A stretch of 58,358 bases of DNA from an uncultured Spirochaetaceae bacterium. GTDB taxonomy: Bacteria; Spirochaetota; Spirochaetia; Treponematales; Treponemataceae. The DNA lies in contig CACZYY010000006.1 in assembly GCA_902785455.1 (NCBI GenBank), positions 1-58,358 of the forward strand. Reading direction: 5' to 3'. The notes beneath the pieces are model-generated. The model was not told where the DNA came from. It ran no database searches and was given only the letters and a program-made list of their open reading frames with translations. Both the position numbers and the translations under genes were made by a program. Of the stretch, positions 43,177 to 52,228 are shown piece after piece (position 1 is the stretch's first letter; every line of letters starts with the position of its first letter).

Positions 43177-44694
43177 TTACAGCGTTTCTACAAAGCGCAT
43201 GAACGCGGATTTTCCTTCTTCAGTGTATTTGTAAACGCCCGCATGTTCAAGGACTTTCGAGAAGACATGACCAACTTCTTCTTTGAGAACCGCATCACAT
43301 TTTTCTTCGGTCATTGAGGCAAAATCGTATTTTGAAGAAAGTTCTTTGCACCAGTCAGCGTGCTTTGAAAGGCTCTCGATTGCCGAAATATCTTTTTTGC
43401 TCCGCAAGGCAGCATTAAGATCCGCAAGCTCAGTCTTAAGACGACCGGGCAAAATTGCCAGTCCCATAACCTCAATCAGGCCGATATTCTCTTTTTTGAT
43501 ATGATGAAGCTCTGCGTGAGGATGATAAACACCAAGCGGATGCTCCTCAGTGGTGATATTGTTTCGCAAAACCAAGTCCAGTTCGAACAAATCTCCTCGT
43601 CTGCGGGCAATCGGATTCAATGTATTGTGTTTTTCACCATTTGTCTCAGCGAAAATAAATGCTTTTTCGTCAGTATACCCACGCCATTTTTCGAGGACAT
43701 GCTCAGCGAACTCAACGAGCCGTTCTTTTTTGAAAGCTGCGACACGAATTACACTCATCGGCCATTTTACGATTCCGCATTTTAAATCTTCAAAGCCTTT
43801 GACAGTGAATTCTGTTTCGACAGGAGCCTTTGCCATCGGGAATTCATACGCTCCGCCCTGAAAATGATCGTGCGTAAGAATTGAGCCACCGACAATCGGC
43901 AAGTCAGCGTTGCTTCCGAGGATGTAATGCGGGAATTTTTCTACGAAATCCAAAAGTCTCTCGAAAGTTTTTCTGGAGATTGCCATGGGCGAATGCTCGA
44001 ACTTGAAGACGATACAGTGCTCGTTGTAATAAACATAAGGCGAATACTGAAATCCCCACTTTTCTCCGGCAAGCTCAATCGGGATGATTCTGTGATTTTC
44101 GCGTGCAGGATGATTGACCCGGCCAGCGTACCCTTCGTTCTCCTTGCACAAAAGGCACTTAGGATAGCCCGCCTGCTTCATGAGTTTGGCAGCGGCGATT
44201 GCCTTCGGGTCCTTTTCTGGCTTAGAAAGATTGATAGTGATATCCATGTCTCCGTATGGCGTTTTTGAAATCCACTTTAAGTCCTTTGAGACACGGTAAC
44301 GGCGGATATAGTCAGAATCCTGAGAAAGCTTGTAGAAGAAATCTGTGGCCTCTTTTGGAGATTTTTCGTAAAGCGTATTGAATTTTTTGACAATGTTGCT
44401 CGGTCGGTCAACCATGACGCTCATGAGGCGGGTGTCAAACAAATCACGGTAAACAACGCCCTCGCCGCCAGTCAAGCCCTTTTCAACGGCATAATCGAGG
44501 ATATTTTTGAGAATACCCTCAAGGTCAGAAATTTCGACTTCGGGAAGAGCGGAAACATCATCATCGTTCTCAAATCCGTCAAGATTCAAAAGAAGAAGAA
44601 GCTGATTCTTGATAAAAATCAAGTCCTGTTTTTCAAAAAGCCCAGCCTTCAATCCATAGGCGGCCAGTCGGTTAAGTTCAGTATAGATGCACAT
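43177..44694 (-). CDS. galT: UDP-glucose-hexose-1-phosphate uridylyltransferase, class II
   Basis: The 505-residue protein follows the Firmicutes-type (class II) GalT pattern: MCIYTELNRLAAYGLKAGLF at the start, KLMKQAGYPKCLLCKENEGYAGR with the cysteine pair, the active-site HDHFQGGAYEFPM (near residue 275) and HNTLNPIARRRGDLFE. It transfers UMP from UDP-glucose to galactose 1-phosphate. The ATG at 44694 is set by the promoter, since TTGACA-17-CACAAT ends six bases upstream and there is no ribosome site. It heads galT-galM-galK. galE is not in the window. Confidence 0.95.
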   Translation of the reverse strand: MCIYTELNRLAAYGLKAGLFEKQDLIFIKNQLLLLLNLDGFENDDDVSALPEVEISDLEGILKNILDYAVEKGLTGGEGVVYRDLFDTRLMSVMVDRPSNIVKKFNTLYEKSPKEATDFFYKLSQDSDYIRRYRVSKDLKWISKTPYGDMDITINLSKPEKDPKAIAAAKLMKQAGYPKCLLCKENEGYAGRVNHPARENHRIIPIELAGEKWGFQYSPYVYYNEHCIVFKFEHSPMAISRKTFERLLDFVEKFPHYILGSNADLPIVGGSILTHDHFQGGAYEFPMAKAPVETEFTVKGFEDLKCGIVKWPMSVIRVAAFKKERLVEFAEHVLEKWRGYTDEKAFIFAETNGEKHNTLNPIARRRGDLFELDLVLRNNITTEEHPLGVYHPHAELHHIKKENIGLIEVMGLAILPGRLKTELADLNAALRSKKDISAIESLSKHADWCKELSSKYDFASMTEEKCDAVLKEEVGHVFSKVLEHAGVYKYTEEGKSAFMRFVETL

Positions 44695-44700
44695 AAAACT

Positions 44701-44729
44701 ATTGTGCAACCGCTTGCACAATTTGTCAA
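44701..44729 (-). promoter_or_regulatory. galT promoter with LacI operator, leaderless type
   Basis: On the minus strand TTGACA (44724-44729), 17 bases, CACAAT (44701-44706), six bases, ATG (44694). A palindrome with perfect 9-bp arms, ATTGTGCAA-CCGC-TTGCACAAT (44701-44722), covers the spacer and the -10. The layout is identical to that of lacI. Confidence 0.88.
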
Positions 44730-44777
44730 TAGAAATTCAAACATTTTGATAGTAATACTATCACTTTTTTTATTTTT

Positions 44778-45235
44778 TCATAAAAACCTCAATCCGCGGG
44801 GACTGGAGTTGAAATTTCTCACAGAGGGCACAGAGAGCGTGATTGCGGGCTTCAGCTCCGCGTTCTTGAAGAGAGAGTTGAGGAATCCCAAGTACGGCTT
44901 GAATTCGTCGTCGCCCACCTGCTCTCGGATCAGCACATCGTATTCATCTATTATGACGATGAAGGTCTCTCCCTTTTCGGCGTAGACTTTCTGAATGTAG
45001 TCGGAAAGGTTCTCGCACTCGCTGAAATTCACATCAGAATAGGCTCCTTTGAATCCGCGCCCTTGGAATAATAGGCGGCGAGCATGTCCTCGGCAATGGA
45101 TTTGCCGAAGCGGCGCGGGCGGGAAACGCACACGAACTTGAAGTCCGGGTTGTCAAGCCGCCAGTTCGTTTCTTCTATCATCATCGTCTTGTCGATATAC
45201 ATTCCGGTCTTTACCTGAAGGTCATTTGTACACAA
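44778..45235 (-). pseudogene. Frameshifted, truncated AAA-ATPase-like / PD-(D/E)XK nuclease gene
   Basis: One frame carries the family N-terminus (GMYIDKTMMIEETNW, VSRPRRFGKSIAEDMLAAYY, a Walker A variant) up to about 45045. A second frame continues with SDVNFSECENLSDYIQKVY and the Walker B region FIVIIDEYDVLIREQ, up to ELKPAITL near 44835. The family (PF09820 with a C-terminal nuclease) is about 500 residues long, so most of the protein is missing and a segment at the join also seems deleted. These multicopy genes are frequent in Treponema. It lies between galT and the mannan locus. Confidence 0.8.
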
Positions 45236-45295
45236 GCTACACAGGCTCTCTTGACCGCAGTATGCCTAAAAACTGAATTCCGTGCCTACACAGCC

Positions 45296-46270
45296 CTAAT
45301 ACAATTCCGGCAAATCTTCCTTTGTAATCAAATTCGGCGAGGAGTACACTTTCTTCACGACTGAGAAATTAGTGTACTGCTCGGTCAGGCAGAATTCGTG
45401 CGACCAAGTCATAAAACTTGCCCAGCAAAGCTCTTCGCCCAAAGCCGCGTCCACATCGAGCATGCTTCCGTTTTCGGCGAGAAGAATGATTTTTTTCTGG
45501 CTCGTGACTTTTTCAAGCTCCTTGAATTCTTTTTTGAAACCCGAATGAGCATGTGGCGGCCCATAGATGTCCCGGGAAACGATGTCTGTCACATCGTCGC
45601 CTGGGTAAAATTCAGGAACATGCGAATTCCACACCCAAATCAGATTGTCAAGATGATGGATTTTCGTAAATCGCTCGTACATAATTCTGTACAATTTTTT
45701 GAGTGCGTCTCCGCCTTTTGCTCCCCACCAGAACCAGTCGCCGTCCCCCTCGTGCAACGGTCTCCATAAAATCGGGATTTTCGCATCACAGAACGGGCGA
45801 AGGATTCCAGCCATCGCATCAAGGTCGCTGATTGTGGCTTTGTACTCCTCGCTCCCCTCATTAACGGCTTTTCGGATGTCAAAATCAGTGTTTTTCGCGT
45901 AGAAAGACTTTGACCTGCCACCCAGCGGCGAAAACCAGTGCCAGGTGAATGTGAGCAAGCCTTTTTGAGCCGCCCATTCCCATGCCTTTTCCAGCGTTCC
46001 GTAATTCTGATGGATTTCTTCCATGCATTCCTCGTCTGTATCAAGATAATTGATGTTCGGAGAATACGAAAGAAGCTCGAAACCAAGCAAAGCAGGCTTT
46101 TTCCCGGTGAGTTTTTCAATAAAATGAAGCTCTTCCTGCGCGTGGTTCTGCGTGTGCTGCCCGCTTATGATTTTTCTGCCGCTGATTTCTGCCAAGTATT
46201 TCAGCACATTTTTTACGCAGTCCTGAGCGTTCGGGTTCGATGGCTCAAAAATTCTGTCGCTCATATTCAC
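45296..46270 (-). CDS. GH26 family glycosidase without signal peptide (beta-mannanase type)
   Basis: A 324-residue cytoplasmic protein with a GH26 barrel: GRKIISGQHTQNH, FTWHWFSPLGG, the acid/base glutamate in ILWRPLHEGDGDWFWWGA and the nucleophile in ILLAENGSM. GH26 enzymes cut beta-1,4-mannan; a cytoplasmic form would process imported manno-oligosaccharides. A GTG at 46270 has AAGGA five bases upstream; the ATG at 46264 is an equally possible start. It ends a minus-strand operon after the LacI regulator and the SGNH hydrolase. Confidence 0.88.
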   Translation of the reverse strand: MNMSDRIFEPSNPNAQDCVKNVLKYLAEISGRKIISGQHTQNHAQEELHFIEKLTGKKPALLGFELLSYSPNINYLDTDEECMEEIHQNYGTLEKAWEWAAQKGLLTFTWHWFSPLGGRSKSFYAKNTDFDIRKAVNEGSEEYKATISDLDAMAGILRPFCDAKIPILWRPLHEGDGDWFWWGAKGGDALKKLYRIMYERFTKIHHLDNLIWVWNSHVPEFYPGDDVTDIVSRDIYGPPHAHSGFKKEFKELEKVTSQKKIILLAENGSMLDVDAALGEELCWASFMTWSHEFCLTEQYTNFSVVKKVYSSPNLITKEDLPELY

Positions 46271-46282
46271 ATAAATCCTTCG

Positions 46283-46936
46283 TTAAAGCCGAATCAAAAA
46301 ATCTCGGAGCAAACGGTAGATTCGCTCATGCCCCGCGTCATTCGGGTGCAGTCCGTCGGGCGCGTAGCGTTCTTTTAAAAGCGGGACATCGGGCTGTATT
46401 CCGCTCAAAGAGTACAGGTCAAGCACTGGCAGTGCGTAAAATGCGGCGACTTCCTTGATGATTCGCACATAATCAGAAAGAAAGCCGACATTGCGCAAGC
46501 CGAAATCGTTCAAAAGATTGTTCTCGCCCTCGCGGTGAAGAGGTGTCATAACCACAATCTGCGCGGCGGGATATTTTTTGAGCAGTGCGAGGTACAGGCA
46601 ATGTAAGGCTCCGTAAAAAGTGCCGTCCGTGCGGTCTGAGGGAGTGCCAATCGGCGCGTCTCCGTGACCGTAATCGTTCGTGCCGCCAAAGACCACGACC
46701 ACATCGGCTTTAGACTCCATACCCTCCACACGGGAGACGAAATGCTGGTCATATTTTGCTTCTTCGGAAGGAAGTTTCTGCCTTGCAATCCGAGTGCCGC
46801 CGATTCCGTAGCCCGTGACCTCCGCCCCGTCTCGCGAAGACAGAAGAGACCAGAAAATCTTTTCGTTTGAGGAAGTTCCCCAGCCTTCGGTGATGCTGTC
46901 ACCCAAAAAAAGAATCTTTTTTCCTTTTAATTCCAT
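46283..46936 (-). CDS. SGNH/GDSL hydrolase, possible acetyl-oligosaccharide esterase
   Basis: The 217-residue protein has the SGNH blocks: FLGDSITEGWG (Ser), GYGIGGTRI (Gly), VVVFGGTNDYGHG (Asn) and the catalytic DGLHPNDAGH. It has no signal peptide. In a mannan locus it is a candidate for removing acetyl groups from imported manno-oligosaccharides, which is inference from context. The ATG at 46936 is chosen because GAGG lies six bases upstream. It lies 31 bp after the LacI gene and 12 bp before GH26, so it is in the same operon. Confidence 0.85.
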   Translation of the reverse strand: MELKGKKILFLGDSITEGWGTSSNEKIFWSLLSSRDGAEVTGYGIGGTRIARQKLPSEEAKYDQHFVSRVEGMESKADVVVVFGGTNDYGHGDAPIGTPSDRTDGTFYGALHCLYLALLKKYPAAQIVVMTPLHREGENNLLNDFGLRNVGFLSDYVRIIKEVAAFYALPVLDLYSLSGIQPDVPLLKERYAPDGLHPNDAGHERIYRLLRDFLIRL

Positions 46937-46967
46937 AATTTGCCTCGTTTTTACTGAATTTGTTTTC

Positions 46968-47963
46968 TTAACTTTCAAGAATCTCAATGTCGAAGAGCGA
47001 CAACGACGGCGGAGTTTCCTTTTCGATGAGCTGAAATAGATTCCGCGCGTCCTGACTTCCCATCTGGCGGATTGGCTGGCGACCCGCAATCACAGGAAAC
47101 GGAAGAAAATGGAACGGTCTGTACTCGTCAAAGACCGCGATTCCAAAGTGTGACATGTCCACGCCCCGCTCTTGAAGCACCTCAAATACATAGAACGCGA
47201 ATTCGCCGCCAGCCGCAAGGAAAAGCGCATCAAGATTTGGCTTTTCGTCCAAAAGGCGGCGGACACTTTCTTTAGTCGCTTCTTCTGAATAGCGCGTGGT
47301 GACAATCACATCGTTTTCGAGAGAAGAATCAGCAAGAGCCTTTTTGAAGCCGGCGATTCGTTCCTGCGTATACAAAAAGCTCTCAGGACCCGCAATGCAA
47401 CCGATATGGGAAAAGCCTTTTTCGACAAGCTTTTTTGTGAGTCGAAACGCTCCGTCCTCGCTCCGAACATCCACGCAGCAATGGCTTGCGAACGATGCCC
47501 GCCCTTGAAGCACGAATGGCATATCCGAAGAAGAAAGCATCGTGTAAGCCTGTGCGTTCAAAAGCTCGGCAGGGATAACAAGACCGTCAACACTCTGCTT
47601 GAGAATTGTGTCTTCAAGCGTTTTGAGCGGCTTGTCCGCATTCAGCATAATCAGAAGCAGATTGTAGTTCCGCTTGGAAGCCTCGTCAGCCACGGCGGCA
47701 ATAATCACTGACCAATATACACCGCTCAGAGTGTAATCGACATCAGCGGGAATAATAAGCCCGATTGTCTCTGTTTTTCGCTTGGCGAGCGCACGGGCGG
47801 CAAGGTTCGGGCGGTAATTCATATCGCCCACGAGCTTTAAGATTTCCTGCCGCTTCGCCTCGCTCACGCCTTTCTGACCGTTCAAAGCCTTTGAGACCGT
47901 GCTTTTAGCGACATTCGCCATTTTTGAAATTTCTGCAATCGTGTAGTTCATAACGCTTTTCAT
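46968..47963 (-). CDS. LacI-family regulator of the mannan locus
   Basis: The 331-residue protein has the helix-turn-helix YTIAEISKMANVAKSTVSKALNGQKGVSEAK at its start (pattern shown by TVSKALNGQ), the hinge NLAARALAKRKTETIG, and a sugar-binding domain. Its likely site is the AAAGAAACCG-type palindrome found 35 bp upstream of its own start and at three other promoters in the locus. The ATG at 47963 has AAAGGA six to seven bases upstream; an ATG at 47951 is also possible. The effector is unknown, presumably a mannose-containing oligosaccharide. Confidence 0.9.
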   Translation of the reverse strand: MKSVMNYTIAEISKMANVAKSTVSKALNGQKGVSEAKRQEILKLVGDMNYRPNLAARALAKRKTETIGLIIPADVDYTLSGVYWSVIIAAVADEASKRNYNLLLIMLNADKPLKTLEDTILKQSVDGLVIPAELLNAQAYTMLSSSDMPFVLQGRASFASHCCVDVRSEDGAFRLTKKLVEKGFSHIGCIAGPESFLYTQERIAGFKKALADSSLENDVIVTTRYSEEATKESVRRLLDEKPNLDALFLAAGGEFAFYVFEVLQERGVDMSHFGIAVFDEYRPFHFLPFPVIAGRQPIRQMGSQDARNLFQLIEKETPPSLSLFDIEILES

Positions 47964-47997
47964 TATATTCCTTTTGTTTCCCAAAATCAAGAAACGC

Positions 47998-48015
47998 AAA
48001 AGAAACCGTTTCTTT
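47998..48015. promoter_or_regulatory. LacI-type operator, site 1 of the mannan locus
   Basis: AAAGAAACCGTTTCTTTC: arms AAAGAAA and TTTCTTT are perfect inverse copies around CCG. It lies between the GH26 lipoprotein gene and the regulator gene and probably gives autoregulation. Confidence 0.75.
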
Positions 48016-48037
48016 CGTTGTTCAGACGACATTCGGA

Positions 48038-49174
48038 CTAATACGCTTTCAAGTCGGGGAGTTCGTCCAGCGTGATGACTTTTTCGCTCTCGTACACTTC
48101 CTTGCGGTGCGAAAGTTTGTTGTGCTTCTCCGCGCTCCAAAAGCACTGGCTTTCGTCGGAAGAATGGTCGTTCCATGTGTTGAAGTACACCCATTTTCCG
48201 CTCATGGCTGATACATTCGGAATCGTGCCGTTCTCGCCGAGCGCGATGATTTTCTCGCCGCCGCTTACCCTTTTGAGCATTTCGTACTGTGTGTTTATCG
48301 CGTTCAGGTCGTAGTTGTCGTAGGCAACGATGTCCACGAACTCGTCACCGGGATACCAGTCCTCGTTCTGCGCGTTCCACACCCAAATCAGGTTGTCCAA
48401 GCCCTTTTCCGTTGTGAAATACTTGTACATGAATTTGTAAAGCGCGAGGTAGGCTTCTTTTCGCTTCGCGCCTTTGCCGTCGCTCGTTCCGATTCCAGCT
48501 CCCCACCAGAACCACGCGCCGCCCCAGTCGTCTTTGTTGCCATACGCCTCGTGGAACGGCCGCCACAAAACGGGATAGCCCGCCTCTTTTATCTTTGTGA
48601 GTTCAGCCGCGATTTTGTCCATGTCAGATTTCATTTTCGCAAAGTCATCGCTCGACTCGTCAAGCCCGCTCTCGCTTTGTGCGCTGTAAGGGATTCTGTA
48701 TTTCATTTTTTCGGAATTGAATTCGCTTGTCGCTCCGCTCGGGTCGCGCCAGTGCCAGCAGAATGTGACGATTCCGCCTTTTTTGAGGAATTCAAGTGCC
48801 TCTTCGGTCTGTTTTTGCCCTGAACCGCCAGAAGTCTGCGTATAGTTCATGAAGTCAAAGCCCGCGAGCGCAGGATATTTTCCCACCGCCTCGTAGACTT
48901 TCCCCAGCTGGTCGTAATTGTCATCCCAAGTCAAATCCTGCTGACCTGAAAGGACTTTCCCGCTCGTCTGACAATCGGCGATGTAGCGCATGAGGCGTTT
49001 CGCTGAATCTGATTTTCCAGCCGGAATTGAGAGCGAAGATTTTTTCTCAGGCATGTAGACACCGTCCTTTTGCAAAGATTCCGAAGAAGAAACATCGTCA
49101 GACTGGCAGGAAGAAAAAACAAGGCCGAAAGACAAAAACGTAGCCACTAAAATTACATTCATTTTTCTTTTCAT
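48038..49174 (-). CDS. GH26 family beta-mannanase lipoprotein
   Basis: The 378-residue protein has a lipoprotein signal (MKRKMNVILVATFLSFGLVF, then SSC) and a GH26 domain: GKVLSGQQDLTW, FDFMNYTQTSG, FCWHWRDPSG, acid/base glutamate in LWRPFHEAYG, the WFWWGAG aromatic stretch and the nucleophile in ALGENGTIP. It would cut mannan at the cell surface or in the periplasm. The start at 49174 has AAGGA eight bases upstream. About 35 percent of its motifs match the cytoplasmic GH26 nearby by eye, so the two divide the work by location. Confidence 0.9.
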   Translation of the reverse strand: MKRKMNVILVATFLSFGLVFSSCQSDDVSSSESLQKDGVYMPEKKSSLSIPAGKSDSAKRLMRYIADCQTSGKVLSGQQDLTWDDNYDQLGKVYEAVGKYPALAGFDFMNYTQTSGGSGQKQTEEALEFLKKGGIVTFCWHWRDPSGATSEFNSEKMKYRIPYSAQSESGLDESSDDFAKMKSDMDKIAAELTKIKEAGYPVLWRPFHEAYGNKDDWGGAWFWWGAGIGTSDGKGAKRKEAYLALYKFMYKYFTTEKGLDNLIWVWNAQNEDWYPGDEFVDIVAYDNYDLNAINTQYEMLKRVSGGEKIIALGENGTIPNVSAMSGKWVYFNTWNDHSSDESQCFWSAEKHNKLSHRKEVYESEKVITLDELPDLKAY

Positions 49175-49285
49175 AGCGTTTTCCTTCATATATATAAGAT
49201 TTTCAAAAAAGGGGGAACAAGCCGAATCTCGCTGCAAAATCCGACCCGTTCCCCCACACATCAAAAAGGAGGAGGAGGCATCCCC

Positions 49286-50968
49286 TTACAACCGCACATC
49301 GAACCGGCAGGTCAGGCAGCCTTTGTCAAGTTCGTTGTCCTTTCCTTCCAAATCCCAAAGCACATCCGCTCGCTCGTAGCGCAAATCTATGTTGAAGCGG
49401 GCGCACGGATTTACGGTTACGCCTACGCGGCTGTCAAAATCATATTCACGCGTGAGATAGCCATCGCCGTCTCGCTGCTGAATCAAGCGACCGAAGATGT
49501 ACGGCTTGACCGCCATTGTCTTTCGCTTCGCAACAGGCACATTGATAAGATATTCGAGCTGACCCGCGATGAAGAACGCGCTGTCTTTTTTCCAATCTTT
49601 GTCTTTCGCGCCGTCAAATTTGTCGTCTTTGTCTCCCGTGCGGAACAGATTCACCATCTCGAACTCGAAGAATCCGCCGAGATTCGGGATGAGCGCGTCC
49701 GCGTCAGGCTTTTCGTACACCGAGAAGACGAGATTCGCGATTCCGTTCTGGTCTGAGTTCATGCCGAGCGACACGCCCACGGGGAACTGCCTGCCCCAGT
49801 AATCCAGCGTATTGTTGTTGTACTTGAAATCCTTGCCGCGCCAGTAATAAGCGATTCCCAAGCCGCCCTCAAACTGACTGTCGCTCTCGCCCTTCTTATT
49901 ATTGAATGCCTTTTCGTCAGCTTTAAGATAGCGGAAGTCAAAGCCAGCATAGGGAGAAAGAGTACCTTTTTCAAGGTCAAAGTCATATTCCACGCCGATG
50001 CCGCCCGTATAGATGTCATAAGGAATCTGATCAGAGCTGTCGCCGTAGATTGAAGAAGCAGCGGCTTGGTCGTCAGCCTTTTTCTTGAAATTCATAGTGG
50101 CGAGTATATCAGCATTGACTTTCAAATTCTCGGCCGGCAAGAATTCGGTGTCGAGCTGGAAAACCGCCTTGTTCTCCGCGTTGAGCTTTTGGTATGCCTT
50201 GCCCTGCTTGATGTTCTTGGGGGCTTCGTCGCTGATTGCAATCCATGAACCTGGAGTTCCCGCAGAAAGAGTCGCGTTCCACTTGTCGTAGCGCACTCCT
50301 GCAGAAATCACACCCGTGATTCCGTAGTTTCCCCGCCCCAGATAATTATTCGAGTCTCTGATGCCGTTGTAGTAAAGGATTCCCACGTTGTCGTCCTTCG
50401 CGCTGTCAAAAATACGGAAATTCGTGAAATCATCAAAGAGGGATTTTAAGCTGGCATTGTCGAAGCCGATGGGGCATCCGTTCTCATAATCATATTTGTA
50501 GAAATTCAGGAAAAGATTCCGCCATTTTACTTCCGAAACGATTCTGTCATAGACAAAATAATTCGAGTCCTTGTCATCGGTCATGCCGGGTCTCTCGCGC
50601 CAGCCTGTGGTTTTTTTGTAGTCGTCGCCCACATTGTAGTCGCCCTGGCTGTTATTGTCCTCGTAAGTTTTCTTTTCGTTGTAGAATTTGAAGGCGTATT
50701 TCAAGCCCTCGATTCTCACCGAAGCCGAAAGTGCGTCTCCCTTGCTCTCCTCCACCCCGCGCGTGGCATACGGAAGAAATTCCCACCAAACTTGCGCCTG
50801 GTCAATCGTTGACTCCATGCCGAAGATTTTTTCCTGAAGGTTGTAGCCAAGCGTTGTGTGCGTTTTAAGGTCGAACCATGCGTTCGTCTTGATGTCCTCA
50901 GTGTCAGCGGCAAGCGAAGAAAGAGCCAATGCCGCAATAGTCGCGCCTGCGATAAATCTTTTTTTCAT
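49286..50968 (-). CDS. Outer-membrane porin-like beta-barrel of the mannan locus
   Basis: The 560-residue protein has a signal peptide (MKKRFIAGATIAALALSSLAA) followed by repeated amphipathic strands with aromatic girdles (LFLNFYKYDY, ISAGVRYDKWNATLSAG, GIGVEYDFDLEKGTLSPYAGFDFRY by pattern) up to the terminal strand CRFDVRL. Size and pattern fit a barrel of 16 or more strands. I infer an outer-membrane pore for manno-oligosaccharides because it lies between the mannanase lipoprotein and a surface-type lipoprotein in one operon. No named porin family is recognised. GAGGAG lies seven bases before the ATG. Confidence 0.75.
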   Translation of the reverse strand: MKKRFIAGATIAALALSSLAADTEDIKTNAWFDLKTHTTLGYNLQEKIFGMESTIDQAQVWWEFLPYATRGVEESKGDALSASVRIEGLKYAFKFYNEKKTYEDNNSQGDYNVGDDYKKTTGWRERPGMTDDKDSNYFVYDRIVSEVKWRNLFLNFYKYDYENGCPIGFDNASLKSLFDDFTNFRIFDSAKDDNVGILYYNGIRDSNNYLGRGNYGITGVISAGVRYDKWNATLSAGTPGSWIAISDEAPKNIKQGKAYQKLNAENKAVFQLDTEFLPAENLKVNADILATMNFKKKADDQAAASSIYGDSSDQIPYDIYTGGIGVEYDFDLEKGTLSPYAGFDFRYLKADEKAFNNKKGESDSQFEGGLGIAYYWRGKDFKYNNNTLDYWGRQFPVGVSLGMNSDQNGIANLVFSVYEKPDADALIPNLGGFFEFEMVNLFRTGDKDDKFDGAKDKDWKKDSAFFIAGQLEYLINVPVAKRKTMAVKPYIFGRLIQQRDGDGYLTREYDFDSRVGVTVNPCARFNIDLRYERADVLWDLEGKDNELDKGCLTCRFDVRL

Positions 50969-50990
50969 ATCTTACTCCTCGATTTTGAAT

Positions 50991-52154
50991 TTAGTTGGCA
51001 TAAGCCGTAACTTTGCCTTTTCCGTCATTGCCAAGATAATCCTCAACATTGCTCGCATCGATTTTGAGCGTGGTGCCGTCGGAATAGGTGATTACAAAAT
51101 CCTTCACCGCGAATGCAACAGACTCTGAGCCGATTTTGCCTTTCTTATACCAAGTAATTCCGCCACCAGAACAGCCAGTCACATCTGCTTCAAATTCAGG
51201 CTCATAGGTGATTTTGCCCCAACTGTCTTTTACATTGTTCGCACCGCCATTATCTGCCCATCCCCAAGCGTTTGAAGCGGTCGCTGGCTTGCAGTAAGCT
51301 TTGAGCCACCACTCTTCTGTTCCCACGACCGAGACTTCAATCTTTTTGATTTTTGTACCATTTTCTTTGTCATAGCCGATTTTTGGTTTGTTCTCGGTTT
51401 CATCACCAACATCAGAAGCGTCCTGAACGTTGATAAAGAAATCCGCGTCCGAATAAGTAGATTTCAAAAGCTGAACGGCGGCAGGGAGTTTCATTTTTTC
51501 AAGTTCGCCCTTCAATTTCTCAACCTCGTCCTGCAAGTCTGACAAGGCTTTTTCATTCTCGTCCACGACCTTGTTTTCGTTTTTCTGGATTTTCGCGTAG
51601 ACATTGTTTCCGCCCCAAGAAAGGTCGCAGTTTTTGTCCAAATCAGAGGCCGTAATCGTTTTTGTGCCTGATGAGGTCGTCACTTTGAAATCTTTTATGC
51701 CGAACACATAGATTCCTTCTGCGGTACTGTCATAAACTTGAACTCCCGCGCCTTTGTGAGCGGCAGAATCGCTTGAAGTGACCGTCACCCATTTGCCTGC
51801 CTCGGTGTCAATCGCGTCATTTCCCTGCTTCCAGCCGTCATTCAGAAAAGGCTGCAGGACATTTATCTTCTTGCTTGAAATGACTTTAAGGCTCACGGCA
51901 GTAATGTTAGCCTCGTCCGCCGTGTACATCACCGGGAATTTGAATCCGCCCGCACCGCACTTTGCCACCACGAAGAATTCCGCGCTTTTCCATGTGTCAG
52001 ATTCAGTTACCGCCCTTACGGCTTCATTCTGCTCCGCGACAAGAGCGGCTTCCCCGAAGTCCTCATCGTCCTTGTAAGAATCGCATCCTGTGGCAAGCGC
52101 GAGCAAAAGCCCTGCGATTCCCAAAAAAGACGCGTATTTTGCGATTTTTTTCAT
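50991..52154 (-). CDS. Lipoprotein with two related domains joined by a coiled coil
   Basis: The 387-residue protein has a lipoprotein signal (GLLLALATGC) and two beta-rich domains that look duplicated: the first ends IKDFKVTTSSGTKTITASDL (near 165), the second ends VKDFVITYSDGTTLKIDASN (near 360). Between them is a heptad coiled coil (ENEKALSDLQDEVEKLKGEL, near 205-230). I do not recognise the domain; its place next to the porin and the mannanase suggests glycan binding at the surface. TAGGAG lies eight bases before the ATG at 52154. Confidence 0.7.
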   Translation of the reverse strand: MKKIAKYASFLGIAGLLLALATGCDSYKDDEDFGEAALVAEQNEAVRAVTESDTWKSAEFFVVAKCGAGGFKFPVMYTADEANITAVSLKVISSKKINVLQPFLNDGWKQGNDAIDTEAGKWVTVTSSDSAAHKGAGVQVYDSTAEGIYVFGIKDFKVTTSSGTKTITASDLDKNCDLSWGGNNVYAKIQKNENKVVDENEKALSDLQDEVEKLKGELEKMKLPAAVQLLKSTYSDADFFINVQDASDVGDETENKPKIGYDKENGTKIKKIEVSVVGTEEWWLKAYCKPATASNAWGWADNGGANNVKDSWGKITYEPEFEADVTGCSGGGITWYKKGKIGSESVAFAVKDFVITYSDGTTLKIDASNVEDYLGNDGKGKVTAYAN

Positions 52155-52228
52155 AATTGTTCTCCTATTTTTTTGATATATTCCGAAATAAATTCGGAAT
52201 GACATCCTTCGCATTTGGAATATCAGTC

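Noticed and set aside
44752..44770. Hairpin GATAGT-AAT-ACTATC followed by T as a plus-strand terminator
   Set aside because: No plus-strand gene precedes it, so no transcript to end; it may be chance in AT-rich DNA.
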